Shown: positions 6,375 to 12,197 of the stretch, one piece after another
How positions within the stretch are numbered: the stretch's first letter is position 1
How the letters are laid out: each line of letters starts with the position of its first letter
Assembly (NCBI GenBank): GCA_024635885.1
Contig: JAGXIA010000006.1
Location: 1-12,197 of the forward strand
Direction of reading: 5' to 3'
DNA: 12,197 nt
Origin: Helicobacteraceae bacterium
GTDB lineage: Bacteria > Campylobacterota > Campylobacteria > Campylobacterales > Sulfurimonadaceae
Notes under the pieces: generated by a model
Databases searched by the model: none
The model's input: only the letters and a program-made list of their open reading frames with translations
Told to the model about the DNA's origin: nothing
Position numbers and translations under genes: made by a program

Positions 6375-6676
6375 GCTTTCATATCTATAAGAGAACCTAG
6401 CATTTCATCTTGAGTTTTGATTGCACTCACATTTGCCGCGGTTACATTCTGAACAATTATTTGGTCTGGAATCTCTTTACTTAAGTTCGTTTGGCTTTTG
6501 AGTGAACCATTGTCATCAGCTTGACGAGTATTAGCAGTTACTGAACCTTGGCTGCTGGACATCCTTGTATCACTTGGAACAAAACCATCCGTATTTACGT
6601 TAGCAACGTTGTTTGCATTTACATTCATCATTCTTTGATGTGATTGTATTGATGAGATATTAGTTGATATATTCAT
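6371..6676 (-). CDS. Small orphan flagellar rod-type protein (FlgC-like)
   Basis: This 101-residue protein has both ends of an axial flagellar protein with almost nothing between them. The N-terminal rod motif contains NANNVANVNTDGF (residues 20-32, cf. ANNxANxxTxGF). The C-terminal helix QIIVQNVTAANVSAIKTQDE with MLGSLIDMK matches the FlgC/FlgG C-terminal core. FlgC itself is ~135-150 residues, so this is a shortened paralogue. It is expected to be exported by the flagellar type III system and to polymerise or cap, but its role is unknown. AAGGAG lies six bases before the ATG, and a TATAAT (6705-6700, minus) is a likely -10 box. Its TAG stop shares CTAG with the stop of the convergent lipoprotein gene. 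It stands apart from any flagellar operon. Confidence 0.75.
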   Translation of the reverse strand: MNISTNISSIQSHQRMMNVNANNVANVNTDGFVPSDTRMSSSQGSVTANTRQADDNGSLKSQTNLSKEIPDQIIVQNVTAANVSAIKTQDEMLGSLIDMKA

Positions 6677-6699
6677 AAACTACTCCTTGCTTTGTAATT

Positions 6700-6705
6700 A
6701 TTATA
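6700..6705 (-). promoter_or_regulatory. -10 box of the rod-type protein gene
   Basis: TATAAT on the minus strand lies 24 bases before the start codon, with a T/A-rich upstream stretch but no clear -35 box. No sigma54 (GG-N10-GC type) or sigma28 signature is seen, which is unusual for a flagellar gene. Confidence 0.5.
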
Positions 6706-6747
6706 GTCTTTAGTTTATAAAAGTAAGTTGATAAATTTAGAGTAGAT

Positions 6748-6777
6748 TTATGGCATGTGGAATTGAACATGCCATAA
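6748..6777 (-). terminator. Hairpin between dapD and the rod-type gene
   Basis: Perfect 11-base arms TTATGGCATGT (6748-6758) and ACATGCCATAA (6767-6777) surround an 8-base loop, beginning seven bases after the dapD stop. No strong U-tract follows on the minus strand, so it may act as a weak terminator or an mRNA 3'-end stabiliser. Confidence 0.6.
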
Positions 6778-6783
6778 TTTCTA

Positions 6784-7983
6784 TTAATGAAGGTCTGTAT
6801 TAAGCACTATTTCTCTAGTTGAACGAGATGCTGTTACTTCACCAGTTTGAGAATTTTGTCTGAAGTGAAGACCATGAAGTCCAGCTAAACTTTTACCTTT
6901 AAAAACTTCCCCTTCCATTGTTAAGTTTTTATTTGCCTCTTGAATTTTAACAAGTTCTTTAGGGTAAATACCAACTTTGGTACCCTCTAAAATAGCTATC
7001 CCTGCATCTATAATACATCCGTCACCCAATGGAATTCCACAAGTTGAATTTGCACCTAAAAGTGTATTTTTTCCTATTGATATTGGATTTCCATCTGTTC
7101 CGCTCAGCACACCAAGAATAGAAGCACCACCACCAACATCACTGCCTGCACCAACAATCGCAGAACTTGAAATACGACCTTCAACCATAACGGGACCAGT
7201 TGTTCCAGCGTTAAAGTTAACATAAGATGCACCAGGCATAACAGTAGTTCCTGCAGCCAGTTGCGCACCAAATCTTACTTTAGAAGTATCAAGAATTCTC
7301 GTATTGTCCTGAGGAATGATGTGCTGTAGGAATCTTGGAAATTTATCTACAAAATCAATATGAGGGTATTCATTTGCTAATTTTAATTCTATTTCAAATT
7401 CACGAAGGTAGTCAAGTTCAATCGGAGAACCATTTGACCAAGCAACATTTGGCAGAGCGCCAAATGCACCATTAAGATTGATTTCTCTTAAGTGTACTTT
7501 TGCTTGAGAAAGAGCATATAGTTTTAGGTAGCTAGCTTCAACACTCTCTAAAGGTGCATCGTCAAAAATAAATGTTACTTTGAATTCGCCTTCTAGAGAG
7601 CCACTGTTGATTATTTGAGTATAGAGTGATGAGATAACTTGAATATTTTTATGTGCATCACCATAGGCCTCATCGGAAAACGGCGTAAAAGCGGCTAAAC
7701 AACTTTTTAAGAAATCTAAATTAATGTTACAAACAACTTCACTCTGAGTAAAATCAATATTTATACCTAACTCTGATAAGGCTCTGACAAAAATAGCTGC
7801 ACTACCAAAATTTTCATTCCAGTTGATTAAAGGATATGTTGCCTGAAGAGTTTTATCTACATTTAGTTGACCTAAGTCCACTCTACATATACCAAAGGCT
7901 AACGGATCTCTGTATCCATCTGTTGTTGACTTTATATCTTCTATTAATGCTTTAAAAGCATCTGTTGTTTGAATAATTTCCAT
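6784..7983 (-). CDS. dapD: Tetrahydrodipicolinate N-succinyltransferase (long type)
   Basis: DapD transfers succinyl from succinyl-CoA to tetrahydrodipicolinate, committing it to the lysine and meso-diaminopimelate pathway that also supplies peptidoglycan. The 399-residue form is the long Campylobacterota/Actinobacteria-like type, distinct from the ~275-residue enterobacterial enzyme. Residues 1-~200 form the N-terminal and middle domains. Residues ~221-345 form a left-handed beta-helix of hexapeptide repeats (VRFGAQLAAGTTVMPGAS, then VGAGSDVGGGASILG and GKNTLLGANSTCG), where the active sites lie between subunits of a trimer. Initiation is at ATG 7983 with only a weak GCGAG ribosome site. A TATAAT (8019-8014, minus) fits as a -10 box. 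It is a single gene, divergent from the ankyrin gene. All expected motifs are present. Confidence 0.94.
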   Translation of the reverse strand: MEIIQTTDAFKALIEDIKSTTDGYRDPLAFGICRVDLGQLNVDKTLQATYPLINWNENFGSAAIFVRALSELGINIDFTQSEVVCNINLDFLKSCLAAFTPFSDEAYGDAHKNIQVISSLYTQIINSGSLEGEFKVTFIFDDAPLESVEASYLKLYALSQAKVHLREINLNGAFGALPNVAWSNGSPIELDYLREFEIELKLANEYPHIDFVDKFPRFLQHIIPQDNTRILDTSKVRFGAQLAAGTTVMPGASYVNFNAGTTGPVMVEGRISSSAIVGAGSDVGGGASILGVLSGTDGNPISIGKNTLLGANSTCGIPLGDGCIIDAGIAILEGTKVGIYPKELVKIQEANKNLTMEGEVFKGKSLAGLHGLHFRQNSQTGEVTASRSTREIVLNTDLH

Positions 7984-8013
7984 GAATTCTCGCTTAAATG
8001 ATTTGTTGATGGG

Positions 8014-8019
8014 ATTATA
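8014..8019 (-). promoter_or_regulatory. -10 box of dapD
   Basis: TATAAT on the minus strand lies 30 bases before the dapD ATG, in the 91-base gap it shares with the divergent ankyrin gene. No -35 match is visible. Confidence 0.5.
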
Positions 8020-8046
8020 CTTAAAAAATACTAATGACTTTTTATA

Positions 8047-8052
8047 TATACT
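8047..8052 (+). promoter_or_regulatory. -10 box of the ankyrin gene
   Basis: TATACT lies 22 bases before the ankyrin ATG, in a T/A-rich tract. The transcript would begin near 8059, giving a short leader with AAAGG at 8064-8068. Confidence 0.4.
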
Positions 8053-8074
8053 AATAAAACAACAAAGGTAATTT

Positions 8075-8578
8075 ATGAATAAATGGCTAGAGCTTTTAAA
8101 AAATAACGATTATATAAATGTTAAAAAGTATATAAAAGAGGGCGCTGACGTAAATGATTATAACGAAAGTGGTGAATCAGTCTTGGCATGTGGAATTGGA
8201 GCTAGATGCGATATAGATTTACTTTTTTTACTTATAGACAGCGGTGCTGATATATTTGACTATGATGAAGAAGGTGTGAGCATATTTGATATGGCTGTAA
8301 CTTTTGGCAATATTGAAATGGTTAACTATTTAATAGAAAAAGGTATTGATGTAAATAAGACAAATAGAAGAAGCGGTTTTACTTCTTTAATGGCGGCAGC
8401 TTGTTATGGCAGAGTTGAGATTACAAAAATACTTTTAGAACAGGGTGTAGACCAAAAAGCAGTTGATAAAAAAGGTTTTGCAGCAGTGGATTTTGCGAGA
8501 AAAATGAATAAAAAAAGTATTTTAAAACTATTAAATTATGATGAGAGTGACCCTAAAAATAAGGGCTGTGCGAAATAG
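8075..8578 (+). CDS. Ankyrin-repeat protein
   Basis: This 167-residue protein is made almost wholly of ankyrin repeats. About five units are visible: residues 3-30 (degenerate), 32-63, 66-95 (EEGVSIFDMAVTFGNIEMV), 99-129 (GFTSLMAAACYGRVEITKIL) and 132-157. The turn signatures GADVN, GADIF and GIDVN recur at ~33-residue spacing. There is no signal peptide or membrane segment, so it is probably cytoplasmic. Ankyrin stacks bind other proteins, and in bacteria small ones often act as inhibitors or adaptors; the partner cannot be named. AAAGG lies six bases before the ATG. It is monocistronic, divergent from dapD and convergent with the RHH gene two bases beyond its stop. The acidic, Cys-containing tail DESDPKNKGCAK is not part of a repeat. 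Confidence 0.85.
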   Translation: MNKWLELLKNNDYINVKKYIKEGADVNDYNESGESVLACGIGARCDIDLLFLLIDSGADIFDYDEEGVSIFDMAVTFGNIEMVNYLIEKGIDVNKTNRRSGFTSLMAAACYGRVEITKILLEQGVDQKAVDKKGFAAVDFARKMNKKSILKLLNYDESDPKNKGCAK

Positions 8579-8580
8579 TC

Positions 8581-8772
8581 CTAATTAAAAAACTTTCCTT
8601 GTTTGTCGTTATCGAGTGGTTTTCTTTTTTCTTTTGCAAGCCACTCTTGCAGAAGAGCTTCTACAACTTTGCTAAGACTCATTTTATATCTCTTTCTTGA
8701 GTACTTCATTGCTTCATCCCACGTTTTTCTATCTACTAATAAACTACGAGTTATTTCATCTTTTGGTTGCAT
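8581..8772 (-). CDS. Ribbon-helix-helix DNA-binding protein
   Basis: This 63-residue protein begins at ATG 8772 with AGGG just before it. A longer reading frame upstream runs into the neighbouring promoter, has no good ribosome site and encodes an unlikely hydrophobic extension. Residues 6-13 (EITRSLLV) fit the DNA-contacting beta strand, 15-30 helix A (RKTWDEAMKYSRKRYK) and 32-49 helix B (SLSKVVEALLQEWLAKEK), the layout of CopG/Arc/MetJ-type dimers. The tail is basic and then polar. Such proteins are usually regulators or antitoxins. No toxin gene adjoins it: the neighbours are an ankyrin gene tail to tail and a divergent EAL-HDOD gene. A perfect palindrome in its own leader suggests autoregulation. 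The RHH call is from pattern, not alignment. Confidence 0.7.
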   Translation of the reverse strand: MQPKDEITRSLLVDRKTWDEAMKYSRKRYKMSLSKVVEALLQEWLAKEKRKPLDNDKQGKFFN

Positions 8773-8795
8773 AAATAGGCCCTGAATATATAATA

Positions 8796-8807
8796 TACTA
8801 TATAGTA
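8796..8807. promoter_or_regulatory. Palindrome, possible operator of the RHH gene
   Basis: TACTATATAGTA is a perfect 12-base palindrome centred about 29 bases upstream of the RHH start, overlapping the AT-rich stretch where the RHH -10 box must lie. Ribbon-helix-helix dimers commonly bind short palindromes at their own promoters. The pairing of site and protein is inferred. Confidence 0.4.
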
Positions 8808-8857
8808 GTTTAATTGAACTTATTAGATACTTAAAGGAATATGGTGGTTGTATTTTG

Positions 8858-8863
8858 TATAAT
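8858..8863 (+). promoter_or_regulatory. -10 box of the EAL-HDOD gene
   Basis: TATAAT lies 27 bases before the ATG at 8891, in the 118-base gap shared with the divergent RHH gene. No clear -35 element is visible. Confidence 0.55.
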
Positions 8864-8890
8864 GGACACATAAAAAAATAGTGAGTTAAT

Positions 8891-10117
8891 ATGAGTACAA
8901 GTGCATACATAGCAAGACAGCCAATTTTGGACACAAGAAGAGATACTTTTGCTTATGAATTATTATATAGAGACAGTCAACTAAGTTCTGAAATAACAAA
9001 TGACAGACATGCAACAGTGAAAGTATTAAACAATGCTTTAAATAAATTTGGCGTTAAAAATCTTCTTGGAGAGTATAAAGCATTTATAAAAACAGACAAA
9101 AAGTTTTTAATGCATGATGTTGTATTTACCATCCCTAAAGATAATTTCATCTTTGCTATGCAGGCGAATATGCAAATTGATGATTCAATGCGAGATAGAA
9201 TTTCGGAATTGCATCAAAAGGGCTATACCCTAGCTATAAATGATACTCTTATAAATAAAGAAGTGCTTGAAAATTTTTCAGAAATTTTACAATATGTTTC
9301 TTATATTAAAATAGATATCAAATCAGAAGAAAAAAACTTACAACTTTTGAAAAACTATAATATTAAAACTATTTTTACCAAAGTCGAATCGTATAAAATG
9401 TACGAGAAAGCCAAGAGCTTAAATTGTGACTATGTGCAGGGTTACTTTTTTTCTAAGCCAAAAGTTTTAATACAAGAAAAGTTTGATCCAAGTAACTTAG
9501 AAGTAGTTCAGTTGTGTAATTTACTGATGAGTGATGCCAGCATTAACAGTATTGTAGCTGCTTTTGAAGGTGCACATGCAATATCTCTACAGCTTTTAAA
9601 GTTTATAAATTCTGGTTATTTCAGTTTTAGAAATCATATATCATCAATAAGACAAATACTGACTTTAGTAGGAAGAGAACCACTTACTCAATGGCTAATG
9701 CTTATAGTCTATTCTAGTAGTTTTGAGCATGGATCTGCAGAATCACCATTAATGACTTTAGTAAAGAGCAGAACAAACCTAATGGTTGAAGTTACGAAAA
9801 AAATTGTAAAAAAAGATTCACAAGAATTAGCATCAAAAGCTTACTTTGTCGGAGTAATATCACTTATGGATACACTATTTAGTGTTCCAATAGAAAGAAT
9901 ATTAGAAGAACTTAATGTCGATGATAACATAAAAGAAGCAATACTTGAAAATAAAGGGATATTAGGAGAAATACTTACATTTGCTAAAAGTGTAGAAAAT
10001 TTTAATGTAGAAGCAATAGAGGAATTTTCAACGAAATATAATTTAAAAATTGAAGATTTGGAAAAGTTAACAACTGAAGCTCTTAGAAATGCAAATGAAC
10101 TTGAAATAAAAGGATAG
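8891..10117 (+). CDS. EAL and HDOD domain signalling protein
   Basis: This 408-residue cytoplasmic protein has an EAL-type domain at ~1-200 and an HDOD domain at ~205-390. The opening YIARQPILD, then TFAYELLYR, is the signature of the YuxH-like EAL-HDOD family. The EAL-motif glutamate is kept (E23). The downstream ELTE-type motif reads FAMQ and DDFG reads NDTL, so metal ligands are lost; GCDYVQGYLFSKP is kept as NCDYVQGYFFSKP. The domain is probably not an active cyclic-di-GMP phosphodiesterase and may bind the nucleotide or act as a scaffold. The HDOD part (VQLCNLLMSDASINSIV, then IRQILTLVGREPLTQWLMLI) is an HD-related fold without metal ligands. Known relatives affect motility or biofilm. 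The ribosome site is weak (GTGAG). It is apparently monocistronic. Confidence 0.9.
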   Translation: MSTSAYIARQPILDTRRDTFAYELLYRDSQLSSEITNDRHATVKVLNNALNKFGVKNLLGEYKAFIKTDKKFLMHDVVFTIPKDNFIFAMQANMQIDDSMRDRISELHQKGYTLAINDTLINKEVLENFSEILQYVSYIKIDIKSEEKNLQLLKNYNIKTIFTKVESYKMYEKAKSLNCDYVQGYFFSKPKVLIQEKFDPSNLEVVQLCNLLMSDASINSIVAAFEGAHAISLQLLKFINSGYFSFRNHISSIRQILTLVGREPLTQWLMLIVYSSSFEHGSAESPLMTLVKSRTNLMVEVTKKIVKKDSQELASKAYFVGVISLMDTLFSVPIERILEELNVDDNIKEAILENKGILGEILTFAKSVENFNVEAIEEFSTKYNLKIEDLEKLTTEALRNANELEIKG

Positions 10118-10167
10118 ATGGAGCAAAAAAACCTTAATTGACAGGCTTATCTTTGCATAATTTATAA

Positions 10168-10770
10168 TTAAGCAGAAGCATTTAAAAGCTTAGTGAAATT
10201 ATTGTAACTGTCAACTATCTCTTGATTCTTCTTATTTAACATGTAAAATTCTATGGCTTTTTTGCCAAGTCTTGGAATTTCATTTTTGACTGCCCAACTA
10301 CTTACCGTTCCTTCTGGAACTTCCAGTACTTCTGCCAAATTTTTTTGTGTAATCCCCAGTTCTTTACATATTTTTTTTACGATATTTTGTTTTTTTATTT
10401 TTACAGTATAAGCTACATTTTCTTTCTTTGCTTTTTCTTGGACTGTTTCAATATTTTCACTATGATTATCTATCCATTGTAAAACATCAAAAGCATTTAA
10501 AACCCAGTCTCTACTGTTAAACTTACTTACTATTTCATTAGAAAACTTAACAACAAACTCTTCAGCAAATTCATTTGTACTCAGCTGACAAAGCATAGAA
10601 AATGAAAGTTGTAATGAACCAGGACCTTTATGTCCCCAGTCAAAACCATCTTTGGATTTTGGATACAACTCGTATCTAGTCGGAAGTTCAAGTTCACCAT
10701 ACGTGACATACTTGCTACCAAGTAAAGTCTTGTGCCCTTTGAATACATGATTGTTTCTGTTAGCTGCCAT
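10168..10770 (-). CDS. DUF6166-like domain fused to a helix-turn-helix
   Basis: This 200-residue protein has two parts. Residues ~8-80 contain YVTYGELELP and GFDWGHKGPGSLQLSFSML, matching the DUF6166 pattern (a small domain with F-x-W-G-x-x-G-x-G-x-x-Q-L) seen in bacteria and phages; its function is unknown. Residues ~129-175 are an XRE/HTH_3-like helix-turn-helix (VKKICKELGITQKNLAEVLE, then VPEGTVSSWAVKNEIP), with a helical linker rich in Lys/Glu between them. The tail KKNQEIVDSYNNFTKLLN is helical. It begins nine bases after the 41-residue membrane peptide gene and probably shares its mRNA. The HTH suggests a regulator that couples a DUF6166 signal or ligand to DNA binding. DUF6166 is recalled from its motif, not searched. 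Confidence 0.72.
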   Translation of the reverse strand: MAANRNNHVFKGHKTLLGSKYVTYGELELPTRYELYPKSKDGFDWGHKGPGSLQLSFSMLCQLSTNEFAEEFVVKFSNEIVSKFNSRDWVLNAFDVLQWIDNHSENIETVQEKAKKENVAYTVKIKKQNIVKKICKELGITQKNLAEVLEVPEGTVSSWAVKNEIPRLGKKAIEFYMLNKKNQEIVDSYNNFTKLLNASA

Positions 10771-10779
10771 TTTAGTCTC

Positions 10780-10905
10780 TCATATTTTAAAAGTAAAATG
10801 CTGCTCTGTTTTCTTTGTTTTATTATAAGTATTTACCAAATAAACTCTATAAGCAGCATATATAGTGACTGTAAGCAATAAAAGTGCCAATAACCAAAGT
10901 AACAT
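10780..10905 (-). CDS. 41-residue membrane peptide
   Basis: A short minus-strand frame starts at ATG 10905 with AAGGA eight bases upstream (complement of 10914-10918). Residues 2-24 form a hydrophobic helix starting LLWLLALLLLTVTIYAAY. A basic tail VNTYNKTKKTEQHFTFKI follows, so the C-terminus should face the cytoplasm. Its stop lies nine bases before the DUF6166-HTH start and its start lies 48 bases after the CinA-like gene. The three minus-strand genes therefore look like one operon. The length and charge recall small single-helix subunits such as CcoQ-type peptides, but there is no cytochrome context. The function is unknown. Confidence 0.65.
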   Translation of the reverse strand: MLLWLLALLLLTVTIYAAYRVYLVNTYNKTKKTEQHFTFKI

Positions 10906-10953
10906 AATAAAAATCCTTGATTTTCAATATATTTAAATCGGCCAAATATAGAT

Positions 10954-11685
10954 TTAAATTAGTTTATACTCTATATTTAACTCTTTGAGTTCTTTTTTAA
11001 ACAGTTCAAAACAGACTTTTACTTCATTTTCATCTATACTAATTAAAGAAAGTTCAACAGAAGCTATAGAGTCAACAAAGATTGGCAGAGAAGAAAGTTC
11101 AATATTTGATGGCAGTTTATTCATAGCAGATATAAGTGTATTTTCACTAGTCTTAGCTAGCAGTGTGTATCTAAATCTTTTAACAGATTTAGAAAAAAAT
11201 GTTTTTATTACATCACTAATCATAGGATGTGCCATTTGAGGAAAACCGGGAACAAAAAAGTATTTATTTTCTAAAGAGAAGCCTGACATATTATTGATAG
11301 GATTAAAAAGCAAATTTGAGTTTTGGGGAAGGTCTGACATGTGTATTCTGTATGGATATGCTTCCTCCGCAAATTTTTCAATAATATCATTTTCAAATAT
11401 TTTGTGGCGGACTAAAGGTTCTGCAGTAAAAACTTCGGCAGCAATTTCTCTGGTCAAATCATCTGGAGTTGAACCAATTCCGCCAAAAGAAAATAAAACA
11501 GATTTTTCATCATTTTTAATAAGATTATAACAGTCTCTAATTAGTTTTTTGTCATCTTTTATTATAAAAGAAGCAAATAGCTCATGTCCATACTTTTCTA
11601 ATTCTTTACGAAGAAAATTAAAATGCCTGTCTTCTCTTCTTGCATTTAAAATTTCTGTACCAATGATAACTGCATAAAAATTCAT
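10954..11685 (-). CDS. CinA-type molybdopterin-binding domain protein
   Basis: This 243-residue protein has an N-terminal MoCF_biosynth (MogA/MoeA/CinA-like) domain at ~1-165. The hallmark is GGIGSTPDDLTREIAAEVF starting at residue 68, corresponding to GGLGPTxDDxT. FFVPGFPQMAHPM (143-155) matches the CinA GxPxEM region. The first motif reads IGTEIL instead of GDEIL. It lacks the C-terminal PncC nicotinamide-nucleotide amidase domain of full CinA (~410 residues); residues 170-243 are a small alpha/beta tail. In CinA this domain hydrolyses ADP-ribose or NMN-related pyrophosphates; the stand-alone form is often annotated as a competence/damage-inducible or molybdopterin-binding protein. A TATAAT (11713-11708, minus) is 23 bases upstream. 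It is probably the first gene of the minus operon. Confidence 0.82.
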   Translation of the reverse strand: MNFYAVIIGTEILNARREDRHFNFLRKELEKYGHELFASFIIKDDKKLIRDCYNLIKNDEKSVLFSFGGIGSTPDDLTREIAAEVFTAEPLVRHKIFENDIIEKFAEEAYPYRIHMSDLPQNSNLLFNPINNMSGFSLENKYFFVPGFPQMAHPMISDVIKTFFSKSVKRFRYTLLAKTSENTLISAMNKLPSNIELSSLPIFVDSIASVELSLISIDENEVKVCFELFKKELKELNIEYKLI

Positions 11686-11707
11686 TTCAAGTATCCATTT
11701 TTAGTTT

Positions 11708-11715
11708 ATTATAGT
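11708..11715. promoter_or_regulatory. Overlapping divergent -10 boxes
   Basis: On the minus strand TATAAT (11713-11708) faces the CinA-like gene. On the plus strand TATAGT (11710-11715) faces the acidic protein gene. Two back-to-back -10 boxes on the same bases would make the two promoters compete for RNA polymerase. Confidence 0.45.
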
Positions 11716-11726
11716 GCACCTAAGGT

Positions 11727-11753
11727 AATAATACTCTTTTTTAGAGTATTATT
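11727..11753 (+). repeat. Hairpin in the leader of the acidic protein gene
   Basis: Perfect 10-base arms AATAATACTC (11727-11736) and GAGTATTATT (11744-11753) enclose a TTTTTTA loop. No gene ends here, since both neighbours diverge, so it is not a normal terminator. It would lie in the 5' leader of the + strand gene, ending about 16 bases before AAAAGG. Confidence 0.6.
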
Positions 11754-11781
11754 TCATAAATGAAAATAAAAGGTATATTAT

Positions 11782-12072
11782 ATGTCATATTCAGAAAAAC
11801 TAAAAGAGTTAATTACAAAAAGCGTTATTCCAGATTTGGATGAAAGACTAGATGAGATTTTTGAAGAAATTGCTGATAGCAAAGATGCAAGCGCAGACGC
11901 AAAAGAGGAAATAGAAGAATTACGTGAATTTAAAGCAGATTTACAAGATGTTTTAGCAGATATTGAGAACGGTGATATTGAAGAAGATGAGTGTAAAGAA
12001 CTTATTGATGATATTTTAGAGGCTCAAAAAGGTAACGAAGAAGAAGATTTTGGATTTTCAGAAGAAGATTAA
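11782..12072 (+). CDS. Very acidic small helical protein
   Basis: This 96-residue protein is dominated by Glu and Asp with few aromatic residues. Residues 1-~80 are helical, with heptad-like hydrophobic spacing (LKELITKSVIPDLDERLDEI, then EEIEELREFKADLQDVLADI) suggesting a coiled-coil or helical bundle. The tail EEEDFGFSEED is acidic. No signal peptide or membrane segment is present, so it is cytoplasmic. AAAAGG precedes the ATG by about eight bases, and the leader carries a hairpin. adk starts 54 bases after the stop. Acidic helical proteins of this kind can act as chaperones or nucleic-acid mimics, but nothing in the sequence decides this. I do not recognise a named family; it looks like a conserved Campylobacterota hypothetical. 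Confidence 0.78.
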   Translation: MSYSEKLKELITKSVIPDLDERLDEIFEEIADSKDASADAKEEIEELREFKADLQDVLADIENGDIEEDECKELIDDILEAQKGNEEEDFGFSEED

Positions 12073-12126
12073 TTTGCAGTTAATTCTAACTTCATTTGTA
12101 TACAATTGCACTAATAAAGGATAAAT

Positions 12127-12197
12127 ATGAGAATAATTTTACTAGGGGCTCCTGGTGCCGGAAAAGGTACTCAGGCTCAATTTTTAACAAAAAAATA
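12127..12197 (+). CDS. adk: Adenylate kinase, N-terminal start (cut by the window end)
   Basis: Only the first 23 codons are present. MRIILLGAPGAGKGTQAQFL contains the adenylate-kinase P-loop GAPGAGKGTQ that binds the phosphates of ATP and AMP. Adk interconverts ATP, AMP and ADP in the cytoplasm and sets the cell's energy charge. AAAGGA (12116-12121) precedes the ATG by five bases. The 54-base gap after the acidic protein gene has an AT-rich tract that could hold a promoter (TATACA near 12099), so co-transcription is possible but not shown. Confidence 0.93.
   Translation, partial: MRIILLGAPGAGKGTQAQFLTKK

Noticed and set aside
6977..7225. Plus-strand frame opposite dapD
   Set aside because: Pro/Ser-rich shadow of the hexapeptide-repeat codons, with no ribosome site.
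8075..8772. Ankyrin/RHH genes as a toxin-antitoxin pair
   Set aside because: The genes are convergent, not an operon, and the ankyrin protein has no toxin motif.
8581..8934. Long 117-residue version of the minus-strand RHH frame
   Set aside because: The first 54 residues overlap the EAL-HDOD start and its promoter, have no ribosome site, and encode an implausible hydrophobic leader; ATG 8772 with AGGG is better.
10133..10172. CTTAATT...AATTAAG as a shared terminator between EAL-HDOD and DUF6166-HTH
   Set aside because: Only seven A/T-rich pairs around a 26-base loop; too weak to call.
10985..11530. Two plus-strand frames opposite the CinA-like gene
   Set aside because: Antisense to a gene with clear motifs; no initiation signals.

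Overview
The window is AT-rich, densely packed bacterial DNA. It most likely comes from the chromosome of a free-living Campylobacterota (Epsilonproteobacteria), probably a Sulfurimonas-like organism. The reasons are the purU neighbourhood with a CiaD-like protein, the short HACN-type LeuD, the long-type DapD, an EAL-HDOD protein, and the overall base and codon use. The genus is an inference from protein character, not a database match. No rRNA, tRNA, CRISPR array, transposase or integrase is visible.

Layout. 1-291 is the C-terminal end of flgG, closed by a strong hairpin. A promoter near 507 starts a very compact block (550-4170) of seven genes on the + strand: leuD, leuB, a one-TPR protein, a CiaD-like protein, purU, trmL and a 51-residue membrane peptide. 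Every junction overlaps by 1-10 bases or is separated by 2. The block mixes leucine synthesis, one-carbon metabolism and tRNA modification.

4167-6374 is a small regulated unit. A CI/LexA-like S24 repressor sits behind a consensus-perfect sigma70 promoter whose -35 box lies inside a palindrome. It is followed 14 bases later by an NlpC/P60 lipoprotein. A possible 27-residue reading frame diverges from the same control region. The lipoprotein ends convergently on a small orphan flagellar rod-like protein (minus), and dapD (minus) lies beyond it.

8075-12197 holds an ankyrin protein, a small ribbon-helix-helix protein (minus) with a palindrome in its leader, and an EAL-HDOD signalling protein. 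A minus-strand trio follows: a CinA-type molybdopterin-binding domain protein, a 41-residue membrane peptide and a DUF6166-HTH fusion. Then come a very acidic small protein and the start of adk.

Most of the window is ordinary core genome. The parts worth a second look are the S24/lipoprotein unit with its operator, the DUF6166-HTH/membrane peptide pair, the RHH gene with its palindrome, the orphan rod-like protein, and three small reading frames (51, 41 and 27 residues) that are easily missed.
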